5,230 nt of DNA from Leyella stercorea (GTDB lineage: Bacteria > Bacteroidota > Bacteroidia > Bacteroidales > Bacteroidaceae), in the NCBI RefSeq assembly GCF_021531655.1, contig NZ_JADYUF010000085.1, positions 1 to 5,230 on the forward strand. The letters are read 5' to 3'. Positions 1 through 5,230 of the stretch are shown piece after piece. Position numbers and translations under genes: made by a program. Below the pieces are notes generated by a model. The model worked only from the letters and a program-made list of their open reading frames with translations, was not told the origin of the DNA and did not search any database. Numbering within the stretch: the first letter of the stretch is position 1; every line of letters starts with the position of its first letter.

Positions 1-28
1 GGACCGGGGGTAGGGCTTATTGTTTTTA

Positions 29-667
29 TTACTTCTGCTTTTTGCCCAGCACGTATGCTTCGAGGTCGTCAATTTCCTCTGCTGTGAGAGTGTTGTACTT
101 GCCTCCGCTGAGAACTATTATGCGGCAAGCCATCTCGAAGAACATGGCACGTTCGAACACTTCGTCGAATGTTTTGCCACAAACCACCTGGCCGTGCTTG
201 AGCATCAGAGCCGAGTTGTGGTCCTTGAGCGCTGCCTTTACAGCCTCTGCCAATTCGGGCGAGCCCGGACGGAAGTAAGGAATGACTGGTATGTCGCGAC
301 CAACGTGGCACGGCACTTCAGCAGTTACGTTGAAGTCCTTCGGAGTTTCAGTCATGCACGACACAACTGTGGCATACTTCGACTGGAAGTGGAGCACTAC
401 GTCGCAGTCGGGACGCTCGCGCAGCACGCCAAGATGGAAACCGCTCTCCATAGAAGGCTTCACTCCGTTGAGCACTTCGCCGTCGGCTACGCGGCAGATA
501 GACACCTTCTCCTTAGGAAGTGTGGGCACCCAAGAGCCTGTTCCAGAAACGAGTGCTTCGTCGCCGATGCGCCATGAGATGTTACCGCTTGAACAAAGGG
601 TCAAGCCTGCGTCGCCAACGCGATGTGCCTGGCGAAGAAATTCCTGTATCTGATAATCCTGTATCAT
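29..667 (-). CDS. fucA: Class II aldolase, probable L-fuculose-1-phosphate aldolase
   Basis: A 212-residue protein of the class II aldolase/adducin family, close in length to E. coli FucA (215). The expected cytoplasmic reaction is cleavage of L-fuculose-1-phosphate to dihydroxyacetone phosphate and L-lactaldehyde. Phosphate-site residues known from FucA are recognisable: SSGN at 26-29, SGTG at 41-44 and KPSME at 70-74, whose Glu74 matches the catalytic/zinc Glu73. Metal ligands His93 (LHFQ) and His158 (KHGQ) match His92 and His155. The second histidine of the usual HxH pair is Gln95 here, a notable substitution. The start MIQDYQIQEF sits at the normal family N-terminus. It lies 192 bp downstream of fucI on the same strand, with no visible promoter between, so cotranscription is likely. 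The substrate assignment rests mostly on this neighbour; other sugar-phosphate aldolases of the family (e.g. for rhamnulose-1-P or ribulose-5-P epimerases) are less likely. Confidence 0.88.
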   Translation of the reverse strand: MIQDYQIQEFLRQAHRVGDAGLTLCSSGNISWRIGDEALVSGTGSWVPTLPKEKVSICRVADGEVLNGVKPSMESGFHLGVLRERPDCDVVLHFQSKYATVVSCMTETPKDFNVTAEVPCHVGRDIPVIPYFRPGSPELAEAVKAALKDHNSALMLKHGQVVCGKTFDEVFERAMFFEMACRIIVLSGGKYNTLTAEEIDDLEAYVLGKKQK

Positions 668-686
668 TGTTGTTCTGCCTTTGAAA

Positions 687-853
687 AAAGTTGAGAGTTG
701 AAATTTGAGAGTATGGATTTTTTTTAGTTGAGATTTGAGAATTGAGATTTGAGAGTTGTGATTACATTTATTTATAAAATCTTGGCTGCAATGTATGAAC
801 TGCAGAACTAATCATAACTTTCAATTCTCAACCCTCAACTCTCAACTTTCAAT
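687..853. repeat. Two opposed 7-bp repeat arrays in the fucI-fucA spacer
   Basis: This is the 192-bp spacer between fucI and fucA. On the plus strand, TTG recurs every 7 bp at 691, 698, 705 and again at 728, 735, 742, 749, 756 (unit about TTGAGAN). The complementary CAA recurs every 7 bp at 822, 829, 836, 843, 850. The arrays face each other. AAAGTTGAGAGTTGA at 687-701 is exactly inverted at 835-849, and 727-763 is inverted at 810-846 with 31 of 37 positions matching. The right array can therefore pair with either left array, giving mutually exclusive hairpins in the minus-strand fuc transcript. I see no TAnnTTTG on the minus strand here and no ORF. Such TTGAGAG-type repeats resemble intergenic repeats I associate with Bacteroidales genomes; a role in mRNA processing or stability is inference. 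Confidence 0.75.
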
Positions 854-859
854 TATAAA

Positions 860-2635
860 TTACTTATAAATCGGTCCGTAGTTCTTGCAAGCGCGGAAGT
901 CGGCGCCCTCCTTGTCCATGCCGAATGCGTTCCAAGCGGCAGGACGGAAGATCTGCTCGTCCTCAACGTTGTGCATGCAAACCGGTATGCGCAGGATAGA
1001 GCACATAGTGATGAGGTCGGCTCCGATGTGTCCGTAAGAGATGGCACCATGGTTGGCACCCCAGTTGTTCATAACCGAGTAGACATCCTTGAAGGCAGGT
1101 TTGTCGCACAGACGTGGCACGAACCATGTTGTAGGCCATGTCGGGTCGGTACGCTTGTCGAGAATGTTGTGGATTTCGGGGTCAATCTCTACAGTCCATC
1201 CCTCAGCCAGCTGGAGCACCGGACCGAGTCCCTTGACGTGGTTCAGACGTACCATTGTGACAGGCATACCGCCCTTGGAGAGGAAGTTTGAAGAGAAGCC
1301 GCCGCCACGGAAGTAGTCGCGGTTGGCAGGATACCAGGTCGTAGCCTTGAGGCAAGCGTCAATATCCTCTTCTGTCAAGTCCCAGAAGTGCTTCATAGTC
1401 GGGTTGCCCTCAGCGTCGGTAGCTGCGCCCGAGCCGTCGAGAGTAGTAGCGCCTGAGTTGATGAGGTGGATGATACCTCCGGCAGCACGGCCCGTAAGCT
1501 CCTTACCGGTGACGCGCTTCACGGCCTCGGGGCTCCAATAAGTGCGCACGTCAGAGAATATCTGGGCACGTCCGGTGAGCAAGTGGTTGAAGAGCATGGC
1601 AACACCGTTGCCGGCGTCGTTTTCTGTAGCGAGAGTGATAGCCTCGCGCGGTCCGTTCCAGTCGAACGAAGTATTCATGAGCGCTTCGGGGTAGTCGCCG
1701 TTAGGATAGAAGTCGGTCCACTGGCGCTGGCCCTGGAAACCGCCTGCGATAGCGTTGTGTCCGATAGCCTCTTCCTTGAAACCAATCTCCTCAAGGCGCG
1801 GGTTGCCGTGCATGAGGTCCTTCATGATGATCATCATCTTGACGATGAATTCCCAGTCGGCATCCTTCTCCTCGCGTGTCTTGGCCTTGCCCTGGCGGTT
1901 GGCAATGTCCTCGCCCTCGTTGCACATACAATGCTCGCGGGTCCACGCCATAGCCTTCTTGTACTCCTCGGGGTCGTAGATGCCCTCGGTCATGCGGCGG
2001 ATGATTTCGGTGAGGTCAACGCTTTCGTTGCGCATACCGAGATATTCCTGGAAGAAGTCGGGATTGACGATACTTCCGGCGATGCCCATACAAGCCGAAC
2101 CCATTGACAGATACGACTTTCCGCGCATTGTAGCCACGGCCTGGGCGGCACGTGCAAAGCGCAGAATCTTCTCAGCAACGTCGGCAGGGATAGAGTCGTC
2201 CTCGAGATCCTGAACGTCGTGTCCGTAGATGCCGAAAGCCGGCAGGCCCTTCTGGGCGTGTGCTGCGAGCACGGCAGCAAGGTATACAGCACCCGGGCGC
2301 TCGGTTCCGTTGAATCCCCAAACAGCCTTCGGCCAATGCGGGTTCATGTCCATAGTTTCGGCGCCATAGCACCAGCAAGAAGTAACGGTGATAGTAGAAC
2401 CGACGCCCTCGCGCTCGAACTTCTCGGCACAGGCAGCACTCTCGCCGACGCGGCCGATAGTGGTGTCGGCGATAACGCACTCAACGGGCGAACCGTCGCC
2501 GTTGCGCAGGTTCTCACTAATAAGTTTAGCTACTGATTTTGCGAGGTTCATAGTCTTCTCTTCGAGACTCTCGCGCACTCCGCCCTGACGTCCGTCGATA
2601 GTGGGGCGAATTCCAATCTTTGGATATTTGCTCAT
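860..2635 (-). CDS. fucI: L-fucose isomerase
   Basis: A 591-residue protein, the same length as E. coli FucI and alignable to it along its whole length from memory. It catalyses the manganese-dependent cytoplasmic aldose-ketose isomerisation of L-fucose to L-fuculose; family members often also accept D-arabinose. The metal ligands are present, shifted by one relative to E. coli (Glu337, Asp361, His528): Glu338 in ATEND, Asp362 in [10 protein letters not shown] and His529 in NWGANHG. Other family blocks are PKIGIRP near residue 5, [11 protein letters not shown] near 87, [16 protein letters not shown] at 106-121, [10 protein letters not shown] near 299, FRGGG at 442-446, [11 protein letters not shown] near 499 and the C-terminal [11 protein letters not shown]. 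The start at 2635 gives the usual short leader before PKIGIRP. The gene precedes fucA on the same strand. A -7 element 77 bp upstream suggests its own promoter. I see no truncation or frameshift. Confidence 0.98.
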   Translation of the reverse strand: MSKYPKIGIRPTIDGRQGGVRESLEEKTMNLAKSVAKLISENLRNGDGSPVECVIADTTIGRVGESAACAEKFEREGVGSTITVTSCWCYGAETMDMNPHWPKAVWGFNGTERPGAVYLAAVLAAHAQKGLPAFGIYGHDVQDLEDDSIPADVAEKILRFARAAQAVATMRGKSYLSMGSACMGIAGSIVNPDFFQEYLGMRNESVDLTEIIRRMTEGIYDPEEYKKAMAWTREHCMCNEGEDIANRQGKAKTREEKDADWEFIVKMMIIMKDLMHGNPRLEEIGFKEEAIGHNAIAGGFQGQRQWTDFYPNGDYPEALMNTSFDWNGPREAITLATENDAGNGVAMLFNHLLTGRAQIFSDVRTYWSPEAVKRVTGKELTGRAAGGIIHLINSGATTLDGSGAATDAEGNPTMKHFWDLTEEDIDACLKATTWYPANRDYFRGGGFSSNFLSKGGMPVTMVRLNHVKGLGPVLQLAEGWTVEIDPEIHNILDKRTDPTWPTTWFVPRLCDKPAFKDVYSVMNNWGANHGAISYGHIGADLITMCSILRIPVCMHNVEDEQIFRPAAWNAFGMDKEGADFRACKNYGPIYK

Positions 2636-2711
2636 AGCTTTAGGATTTTGATTAGTATGATTTAAGTTATATGTTAGTTCCTTATTTGTTCTTCGATTAG
2701 TTGTCTGAATG

Positions 2712-2719
2712 CAAAGTTA
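2712..2719 (-). promoter_or_regulatory. Candidate -7 element of the fucI promoter
   Basis: Read on the minus strand this is TAACTTTG, a full match to the Bacteroidetes -7 consensus TAnnTTTG. It lies 77 bp upstream of the fucI ATG, implying a leader of roughly 70 nt starting near 2705. The expected -33 TTG about 20 bp farther upstream is missing; the best there is AACTTTT. A strong -7 with a poor -33 would suit an activator-dependent promoter, which is inference. GATTAGT occurs twice in the leader region (2650-2656 and 2695-2701), but I see no convincing palindromic operator. Confidence 0.55.
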
Positions 2720-2801
2720 GCAATAAAAAAGCTGAAAAGTTGTCTTTTGCCGTTATTTTTACATTATTATTGTTCCTTTGCTTATATTCCAATCCTTTGT
2801 A

Positions 2802-3929
2802 TTACTGCAATTCTTCCTGAAGGTACATTTCCAGAAACTTGTCGCAAAGTCGGTAAGCTCCGTCGTCCTGGCTGATGAAGTCGCGGTCGAGCAGAACCTT
2901 TACAGCCCCCTGCACGGTGCTCGCCCCGAGACCGTATTTGCGCAGAAACGCCTGCGACATAATCGAAGTAGGCCCGTTCTCGGCAGCAATAGCCGTCAGC
3001 ACCTGCTTCTGTTTGGACGTAAGCTGATAGACCAGAGCCTGATAGGCAAAGCGATGCTGCGCCAGAATGCCTGCGATGGCAGCCTTGGCGTCGTCTGTAG
3101 TCAGTATGCTGTCGGTCGAAATGGCTGTGTAGAGCATGTTCAGAATGTACTGGATGTACCAGGTCACTCCGTCGAAACGGCCGTAAATGTAGCTGAAAGC
3201 CTCGTCGCTTATGGTCTTTCCGTTTCTTGCGAGATGGCGGTTGGCAAAATCGCGGTAGACGGTTCTGTCAATCGGTTCCAGCCCCATGATGCTCGAACTG
3301 TGATAGAACGGGCGCGACTGCGACGTGAACATAAGCGCCATCATGTGGCGCTTCGAGCCCGAGAACACGAACGAAGCGTTGTGGCAGTTCTGTATACGCT
3401 TGCGAAGAGTGGCCTCGACGGTCTTTTCGGGATAGCTGGCAATGGTCTGGAACTCGTCTATAGCCACAATGCACGGCTTGTCGGCATGCTCGAGATATGC
3501 GAAAATCTCGTCGAGCGTAGTGTCTGGAGCCTGAATGTCGCCGATGCCGACGCTCCATTCCGGATTGCCGTTTATGTCGAACGAAATAGTCGATTTGAGC
3601 GACTGGAGCATGTTGACAAAGAATTCCCACGCCTTCCTTCCCTTCGGTTTCAGAGCCGTCAGAATGCCCTTGCCCAGAGCGTAGACAAATTCGTTGAGGT
3701 CCTTCGTGTCGTAAATGTCAACAAAGATGCAATGGTACTGCTCGCGTATCGCCTTCTGATAGAAGCAGTTATGTATCAGTCCCGACTTGCCCAGGCGACG
3801 CTGGGCTATCAACGCGACGTTGCATCGGTTGGTGAGATGGCGAGTCAGCAAGGCAGTCTCGTCAATACGGTCGCAGAAATATTCCGGCGACAGATAGCCT
3901 TCTATGACAAATGGATTGGTCTGTACCAT
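2802..3929 (-). CDS. AAA/STAND-like ATPase with C-terminal winged helix
   Basis: A 375-residue ATP-binding protein resembling the 'archaeal ATPase' type (PF01637-like) P-loop NTPases that are present in many copies in Bacteroidales. The N-terminus carries the FCDR-type motif (18-21) common just before the P-loop in these proteins. The Walker A region is AQRRLGKS at 42-49, which has the RRxGKS form of the family but Ala instead of the usual leading Gly. Walker B is IVAIDEF at 154-160 with Asp158 and Glu159. FVFSGS at 187-192 matches the sensor-like strand, and residues about 303-365 look like a winged helix (QKQVLTAIA, then STVQGAVKVLLDRDFI). There is no signal peptide or clear membrane helix. 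It lies upstream of fucI on the same strand with a 166-bp gap and has its own good promoter. Its biological role is unknown; I see no partner gene such as a nuclease or toxin, and the fucose genes give no functional hint. Confidence 0.9.
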   Translation of the reverse strand: MVQTNPFVIEGYLSPEYFCDRIDETALLTRHLTNRCNVALIAQRRLGKSGLIHNCFYQKAIREQYHCIFVDIYDTKDLNEFVYALGKGILTALKPKGRKAWEFFVNMLQSLKSTISFDINGNPEWSVGIGDIQAPDTTLDEIFAYLEHADKPCIVAIDEFQTIASYPEKTVEATLRKRIQNCHNASFVFSGSKRHMMALMFTSQSRPFYHSSSIMGLEPIDRTVYRDFANRHLARNGKTISDEAFSYIYGRFDGVTWYIQYILNMLYTAISTDSILTTDDAKAAIAGILAQHRFAYQALVYQLTSKQKQVLTAIAAENGPTSIMSQAFLRKYGLGASTVQGAVKVLLDRDFISQDDGAYRLCDKFLEMYLQEELQ

Positions 3930-3976
3930 AAGCTTTTATGATATTATGAATTTTACGTAACGAAGAATCAATAATG

Positions 3977-4007
3977 CAAAGGTAGCGCTTTTGTTCGGAT
4001 GCAGCAA
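3977..4007 (-). promoter_or_regulatory. Bacteroidetes-type promoter of the ATPase gene
   Basis: On the minus strand, TTG (4007-4005) is followed by exactly 20 bp and then TACCTTTG (3984-3977). This is a full match to the -33/-7 pattern of the Bacteroidetes primary sigma factor. Transcription would begin near 3970, giving a leader of about 40 nt before the ATG at 3929. This is the best promoter in the window. Confidence 0.7.
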
Positions 4008-4017
4008 CATCCGTAAC
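3993..4017. promoter_or_regulatory. Dyad over the -33 element of the ATPase promoter
   Basis: CGGATG (3996-4001) and CATCCG (4008-4013) are perfect inverted arms around the 6-bp spacer CAGCAA, whose complement contains the -33 TTG. GTT (3993-3995) and AAC (4015-4017) extend the symmetry after one unpaired base. AGCG (3984-3987) and CGCT (4017-4020) add a looser outer pair. The position suggests a repressor operator; no T-tract follows on either strand, so a terminator is unlikely. The binding protein is unknown. Confidence 0.45.
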
Positions 4018-4026
4018 GCTAAAATC

Positions 4027-4047
4027 CCTTAACATTCAACATTCAAC
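4027..4047. repeat. Short 7-bp tandem repeat
   Basis: CCTTAAC, ATTCAAC and ATTCAAC stand end to end. The 7-bp period and the CAAC core echo the CTCAACN heptamers between fucI and fucA, so both may belong to one dispersed repeat style. It immediately precedes the 22-bp repeat array. Confidence 0.4.
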
Positions 4048-4052
4048 ACTCA

Positions 4053-4180
4053 GAAAAGGACTCATTTTGCACTTCAAAACGAGCCCTTTTGCACTCCAAA
4101 ACGAGTCCTTTTGCAGAGTAAAACGAGTCCTTTTGAAAGGCAAAACGAGTCCTTTTGACTTGCCCGTCCAAAACAAGCCC
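4053..4180. repeat. 22-bp-period palindromic repeat array (family A)
   Basis: AAAACGAGTCCTTTTG, or a one-base variant, starts at 4076, 4098, 4120 and 4142, an exact 22-bp period with unrelated 6-bp linkers. A partial fifth copy (AAAACAAGCCC) starts at 4170. An inverted copy with two changes lies at 4053-4068. The unit is an imperfect palindrome, AAAA-N-GA-N-TC-N-TTTT, so each copy looks like a site for a dimeric protein, and 22 bp puts all copies on about the same face of the helix. The inverted copy and copy 1 can form a 16-position stem with two mismatches and a 5-base loop (4054-4090). The array lies between the outward-facing ATPase and recombinase promoters. Function unknown. Confidence 0.85.
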
Positions 4181-4213
4181 ATCCCGAACGCATCCCGAAC
4201 ACATCCCGAAGGA
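4181..4213. repeat. 11-bp tandem repeat, three units (family B)
   Basis: ATCCCGAACGC, ATCCCGAACAC and ATCCCGAAGGA follow one another without gaps at 4181, 4192 and 4203. The period is exactly half that of the preceding 22-bp array, to which this block is directly joined, although the sequence is different. Confidence 0.8.
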
Positions 4214-4219
4214 AAGCGA

Positions 4220-4283
4220 TTTCCTCCCAAGAGAAAAATGTTTCCTCCCGAGAGAAAAATTGTTCCCATCCGAGAGAACAAAA
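4220..4283. repeat. 21-22-bp repeat, three units (family C)
   Basis: Units of the form TTTCCTCCCGAGAGAAAAAT start at 4220, 4241 and about 4263; the common CRAGAGAA core is at 4228, 4249 and 4271. Each has a pyrimidine-rich half followed by a purine-rich half (TTTC...GAAA). The third copy is degenerate and is followed by CTCTC at 4285-4289, which could pair with its GAGAG at 4272-4276. The spacing again stays near 22 bp. Confidence 0.75.
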
Positions 4284-4327
4284 ACTCTCTTCCTCGTCCT
4301 ATACCTTATTATATACGAAAGAGTCAA

Positions 4328-4342
4328 AAATGTAGCACATTT
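4328..4342. promoter_or_regulatory. Perfect 6-bp inverted repeat upstream of the recombinase
   Basis: AAATGT and ACATTT flank the spacer AGC (TGT-N3-ACA core). It ends 19 bp before the putative -33 element of the recombinase promoter, a usual place for an activator or repressor site. It could be chance in AT-rich DNA; no regulator is known. Confidence 0.35.
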
Positions 4343-4361
4343 GAAAAAAGACGCTTAAAAA

Positions 4362-4393
4362 TTTGGCGGAATGAAATAAAATACGTACATTCG
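4362..4393 (+). promoter_or_regulatory. Candidate promoter of the tyrosine recombinase gene
   Basis: TTTG (4362-4365), 20 bp, then TACATTCG (4386-4393), one mismatch from the Bacteroidetes -7 TAnnTTTG. Transcription would begin near 4400. That leaves about 20 nt before the ATG at 4423, but under 10 nt before the in-frame ATG at 4408, which supports the 4423 start. Confidence 0.5.
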
Positions 4394-4422
4394 TTGACGA
4401 AACCTAAATGAGGTGTTACGAT

Positions 4423-5230
4423 ATGGAGATAAGCGAATTCTTGGACTATATGCGCTACGAACGCAGGCGCTCGGAGCAGACATTGCAGGGCTATCGGCTC
4501 GACCTCGAAGCCTATGTCGCCTATCTTGACACACTCGAAGGACATGTGACAATAGACACAGCCGACACCGAAGACATACGCGGATGGATAGAGGCAATGA
4601 TGGACCGGGGCAACTCGCCCACATCAATATGCCGCCGACTGAGCGCCGTAAGGTCGATGTACCGATACGCACTCGCCCGTGGACTCGTCAGCCACGACCC
4701 GGCACACATAGTGCGGGGGCCCAAGAAGTCGCGCTACCTGCCGCAATTCGTGCGCGAAGACGACATGGACAGGCTGCTCGACTCGGCAGAGTGGGGGAGC
4801 GATTATATAAGTACACGTGCGCGTACCATATTAATACTGCTTTACGAAACCGGCATGCGAGCCTCCGAACTCACCTCGCTCGACGACAGCTCAGTCGACT
4901 TCGCCCAAGGCGAAATACGAGTAACGGGCAAAGGCAACAAGCAGCGCGCCATCCCCTTCGGCGACGAACTCCGCACCCAACTGCACGAATACATACGCCA
5001 GCGCGACGCAATGTGGCAGCAACGCATCGACACGGCACTCATACTCAACGACCGCGGCAGCCGCATGACATACGTCCAGCTGCGCAAGGAAGTGATGACG
5101 CGCCTCTCGGCAATAGGCAATCTCGCCAAACGGTCGCCCCACGTGCTGCGCCACAGCTTCGCCACCGCCATGCTCAACAACGGCGCCGACCTCGAAAGCG
5201 TGCAGAAGCTGCTCGGACATAGCGAACTCT
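4423..5230 (+). CDS. xerC: Tyrosine recombinase, XerC/XerD type (3' end cut by window)
   Basis: 269 residues are visible of an expected roughly 290-300. The N-terminal SAM-like DNA-binding domain spans about 1-90 (MEISEFLDYMRYERRRS...) and the catalytic domain follows from about 105. Catalytic residues with XerD-like spacing are Arg146 (YETGMRASEL), Lys170 (VTGKGNKQR), His240 and Arg243 (HVLRHSF) and His266 (LLGHSEL); the nucleophilic Tyr is expected near 275, beyond the edge. Xer proteins work in pairs at dif to resolve chromosome dimers. The N-terminal style and length fit the housekeeping XerC-like protein of Bacteroidetes better than a mobile-element integrase, but XerC against XerD cannot be settled here. 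An in-frame ATG at 4408 would add MRCYD; 4423 is preferred because MEISEFLDYMRYE matches family starts and fits the promoter. It is divergent from the ATPase and downstream of the repeat array. Confidence 0.93.
   Translation, partial: MEISEFLDYMRYERRRSEQTLQGYRLDLEAYVAYLDTLEGHVTIDTADTEDIRGWIEAMMDRGNSPTSICRRLSAVRSMYRYALARGLVSHDPAHIVRGPKKSRYLPQFVREDDMDRLLDSAEWGSDYISTRARTILILLYETGMRASELTSLDDSSVDFAQGEIRVTGKGNKQRAIPFGDELRTQLHEYIRQRDAMWQQRIDTALILNDRGSRMTYVQLRKEVMTRLSAIGNLAKRSPHVLRHSFATAMLNNGADLESVQKLLGHSEL

Noticed and set aside
1466..2107. 213-residue open frame on the plus strand inside fucI
   Set aside because: It is antisense to a full-length, fully conserved L-fucose isomerase and has no family features.
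2735..2748. Possible terminator after the ATPase gene (AAAAG/CTTTT)
   Set aside because: The stem is only five AT-rich base pairs with no T-tract, and it lies in the fucI promoter spacer; too weak to call.
2778..3941. 387-residue open frame on the plus strand opposite the ATPase
   Set aside because: It almost exactly mirrors the ATPase gene, shows no recognisable domain, and the opposite strand has Walker motifs, a winged helix and a full promoter.
4053..4180. CRISPR array
   Set aside because: The constant part is only about 16 bp and the variable parts 6 bp, far too short for repeats and spacers, and no cas gene is present.
4053..4393. Invertible promoter switched by the adjacent tyrosine recombinase
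   Set aside because: The inverted copies bracket only tens of bases with no promoter between them, and the promoter candidates lie outside the array. The recombinase resembles a housekeeping Xer protein.
4036..4411. Several overlapping short open frames across the repeat array (4036-4281 and 4043-4327 minus, 4067-4411 plus)
   Set aside because: The 22-bp unit lacks stop codons in several frames, and because 22 is not a multiple of 3 each copy shifts frame. Open frames therefore appear on both strands with repetitive peptides and no domain; they are by-products of the repeat.
4584..5222. 212-residue Arg/His/Pro-rich open frame on the plus strand
   Set aside because: It overlaps the recombinase in another frame, has low-complexity composition typical of out-of-frame GC-rich sequence, and lacks motifs.

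Overview
The window looks like chromosomal DNA of a Bacteroidales bacterium, probably Prevotella-like. Three things point there. The genes are moderately GC-rich while the spacers are AT-rich. Promoter-like elements follow the Bacteroidetes pattern (-33 TTG/TTTG, about 20 bp, then -7 TAnnTTTG) rather than TTGACA/TATAAT, and no start has a clear Shine-Dalgarno. The genus is a guess from repeat style and protein similarity recalled from memory.

Layout. On the minus strand, read from right to left, come an AAA-type ATPase of unknown role (3929-2802), L-fucose isomerase fucI (2635-860) and a class II aldolase that is most likely L-fuculose-1-phosphate aldolase fucA (667-29). On the plus strand a XerC/XerD-type tyrosine recombinase starts at 4423 and runs off the right edge, about six residues before its expected catalytic tyrosine. 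Bases 1-28 hold only the end of the spacer after fucA; any fucK or fucP would lie beyond the left edge.

The two sugar enzymes make a partial fucose pathway: FucI converts L-fucose to L-fuculose, a kinase not in the window phosphorylates it, and FucA splits L-fuculose-1-phosphate into dihydroxyacetone phosphate and L-lactaldehyde. fucI has a strong -7 element of its own, so it need not depend on the ATPase promoter. The 192-bp fucI-fucA spacer has no promoter I can see, but carries two oppositely oriented arrays of a 7-bp repeat that can fold into alternative hairpins in the shared transcript.

The least explained part is the 478-bp divergent spacer 3930-4407/4422 between the ATPase and the recombinase. 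It has a good minus-strand promoter with a dyad around its -33 element, a plus-strand promoter candidate for the recombinase, and between them about 230 bp of short repeats: a palindromic unit at an exact 22-bp period, then three 11-bp units, then three 21-22-bp units of another sequence. No convincing protein is encoded there. This array is the best candidate for something undescribed, though it may be one member of a dispersed intergenic repeat family.
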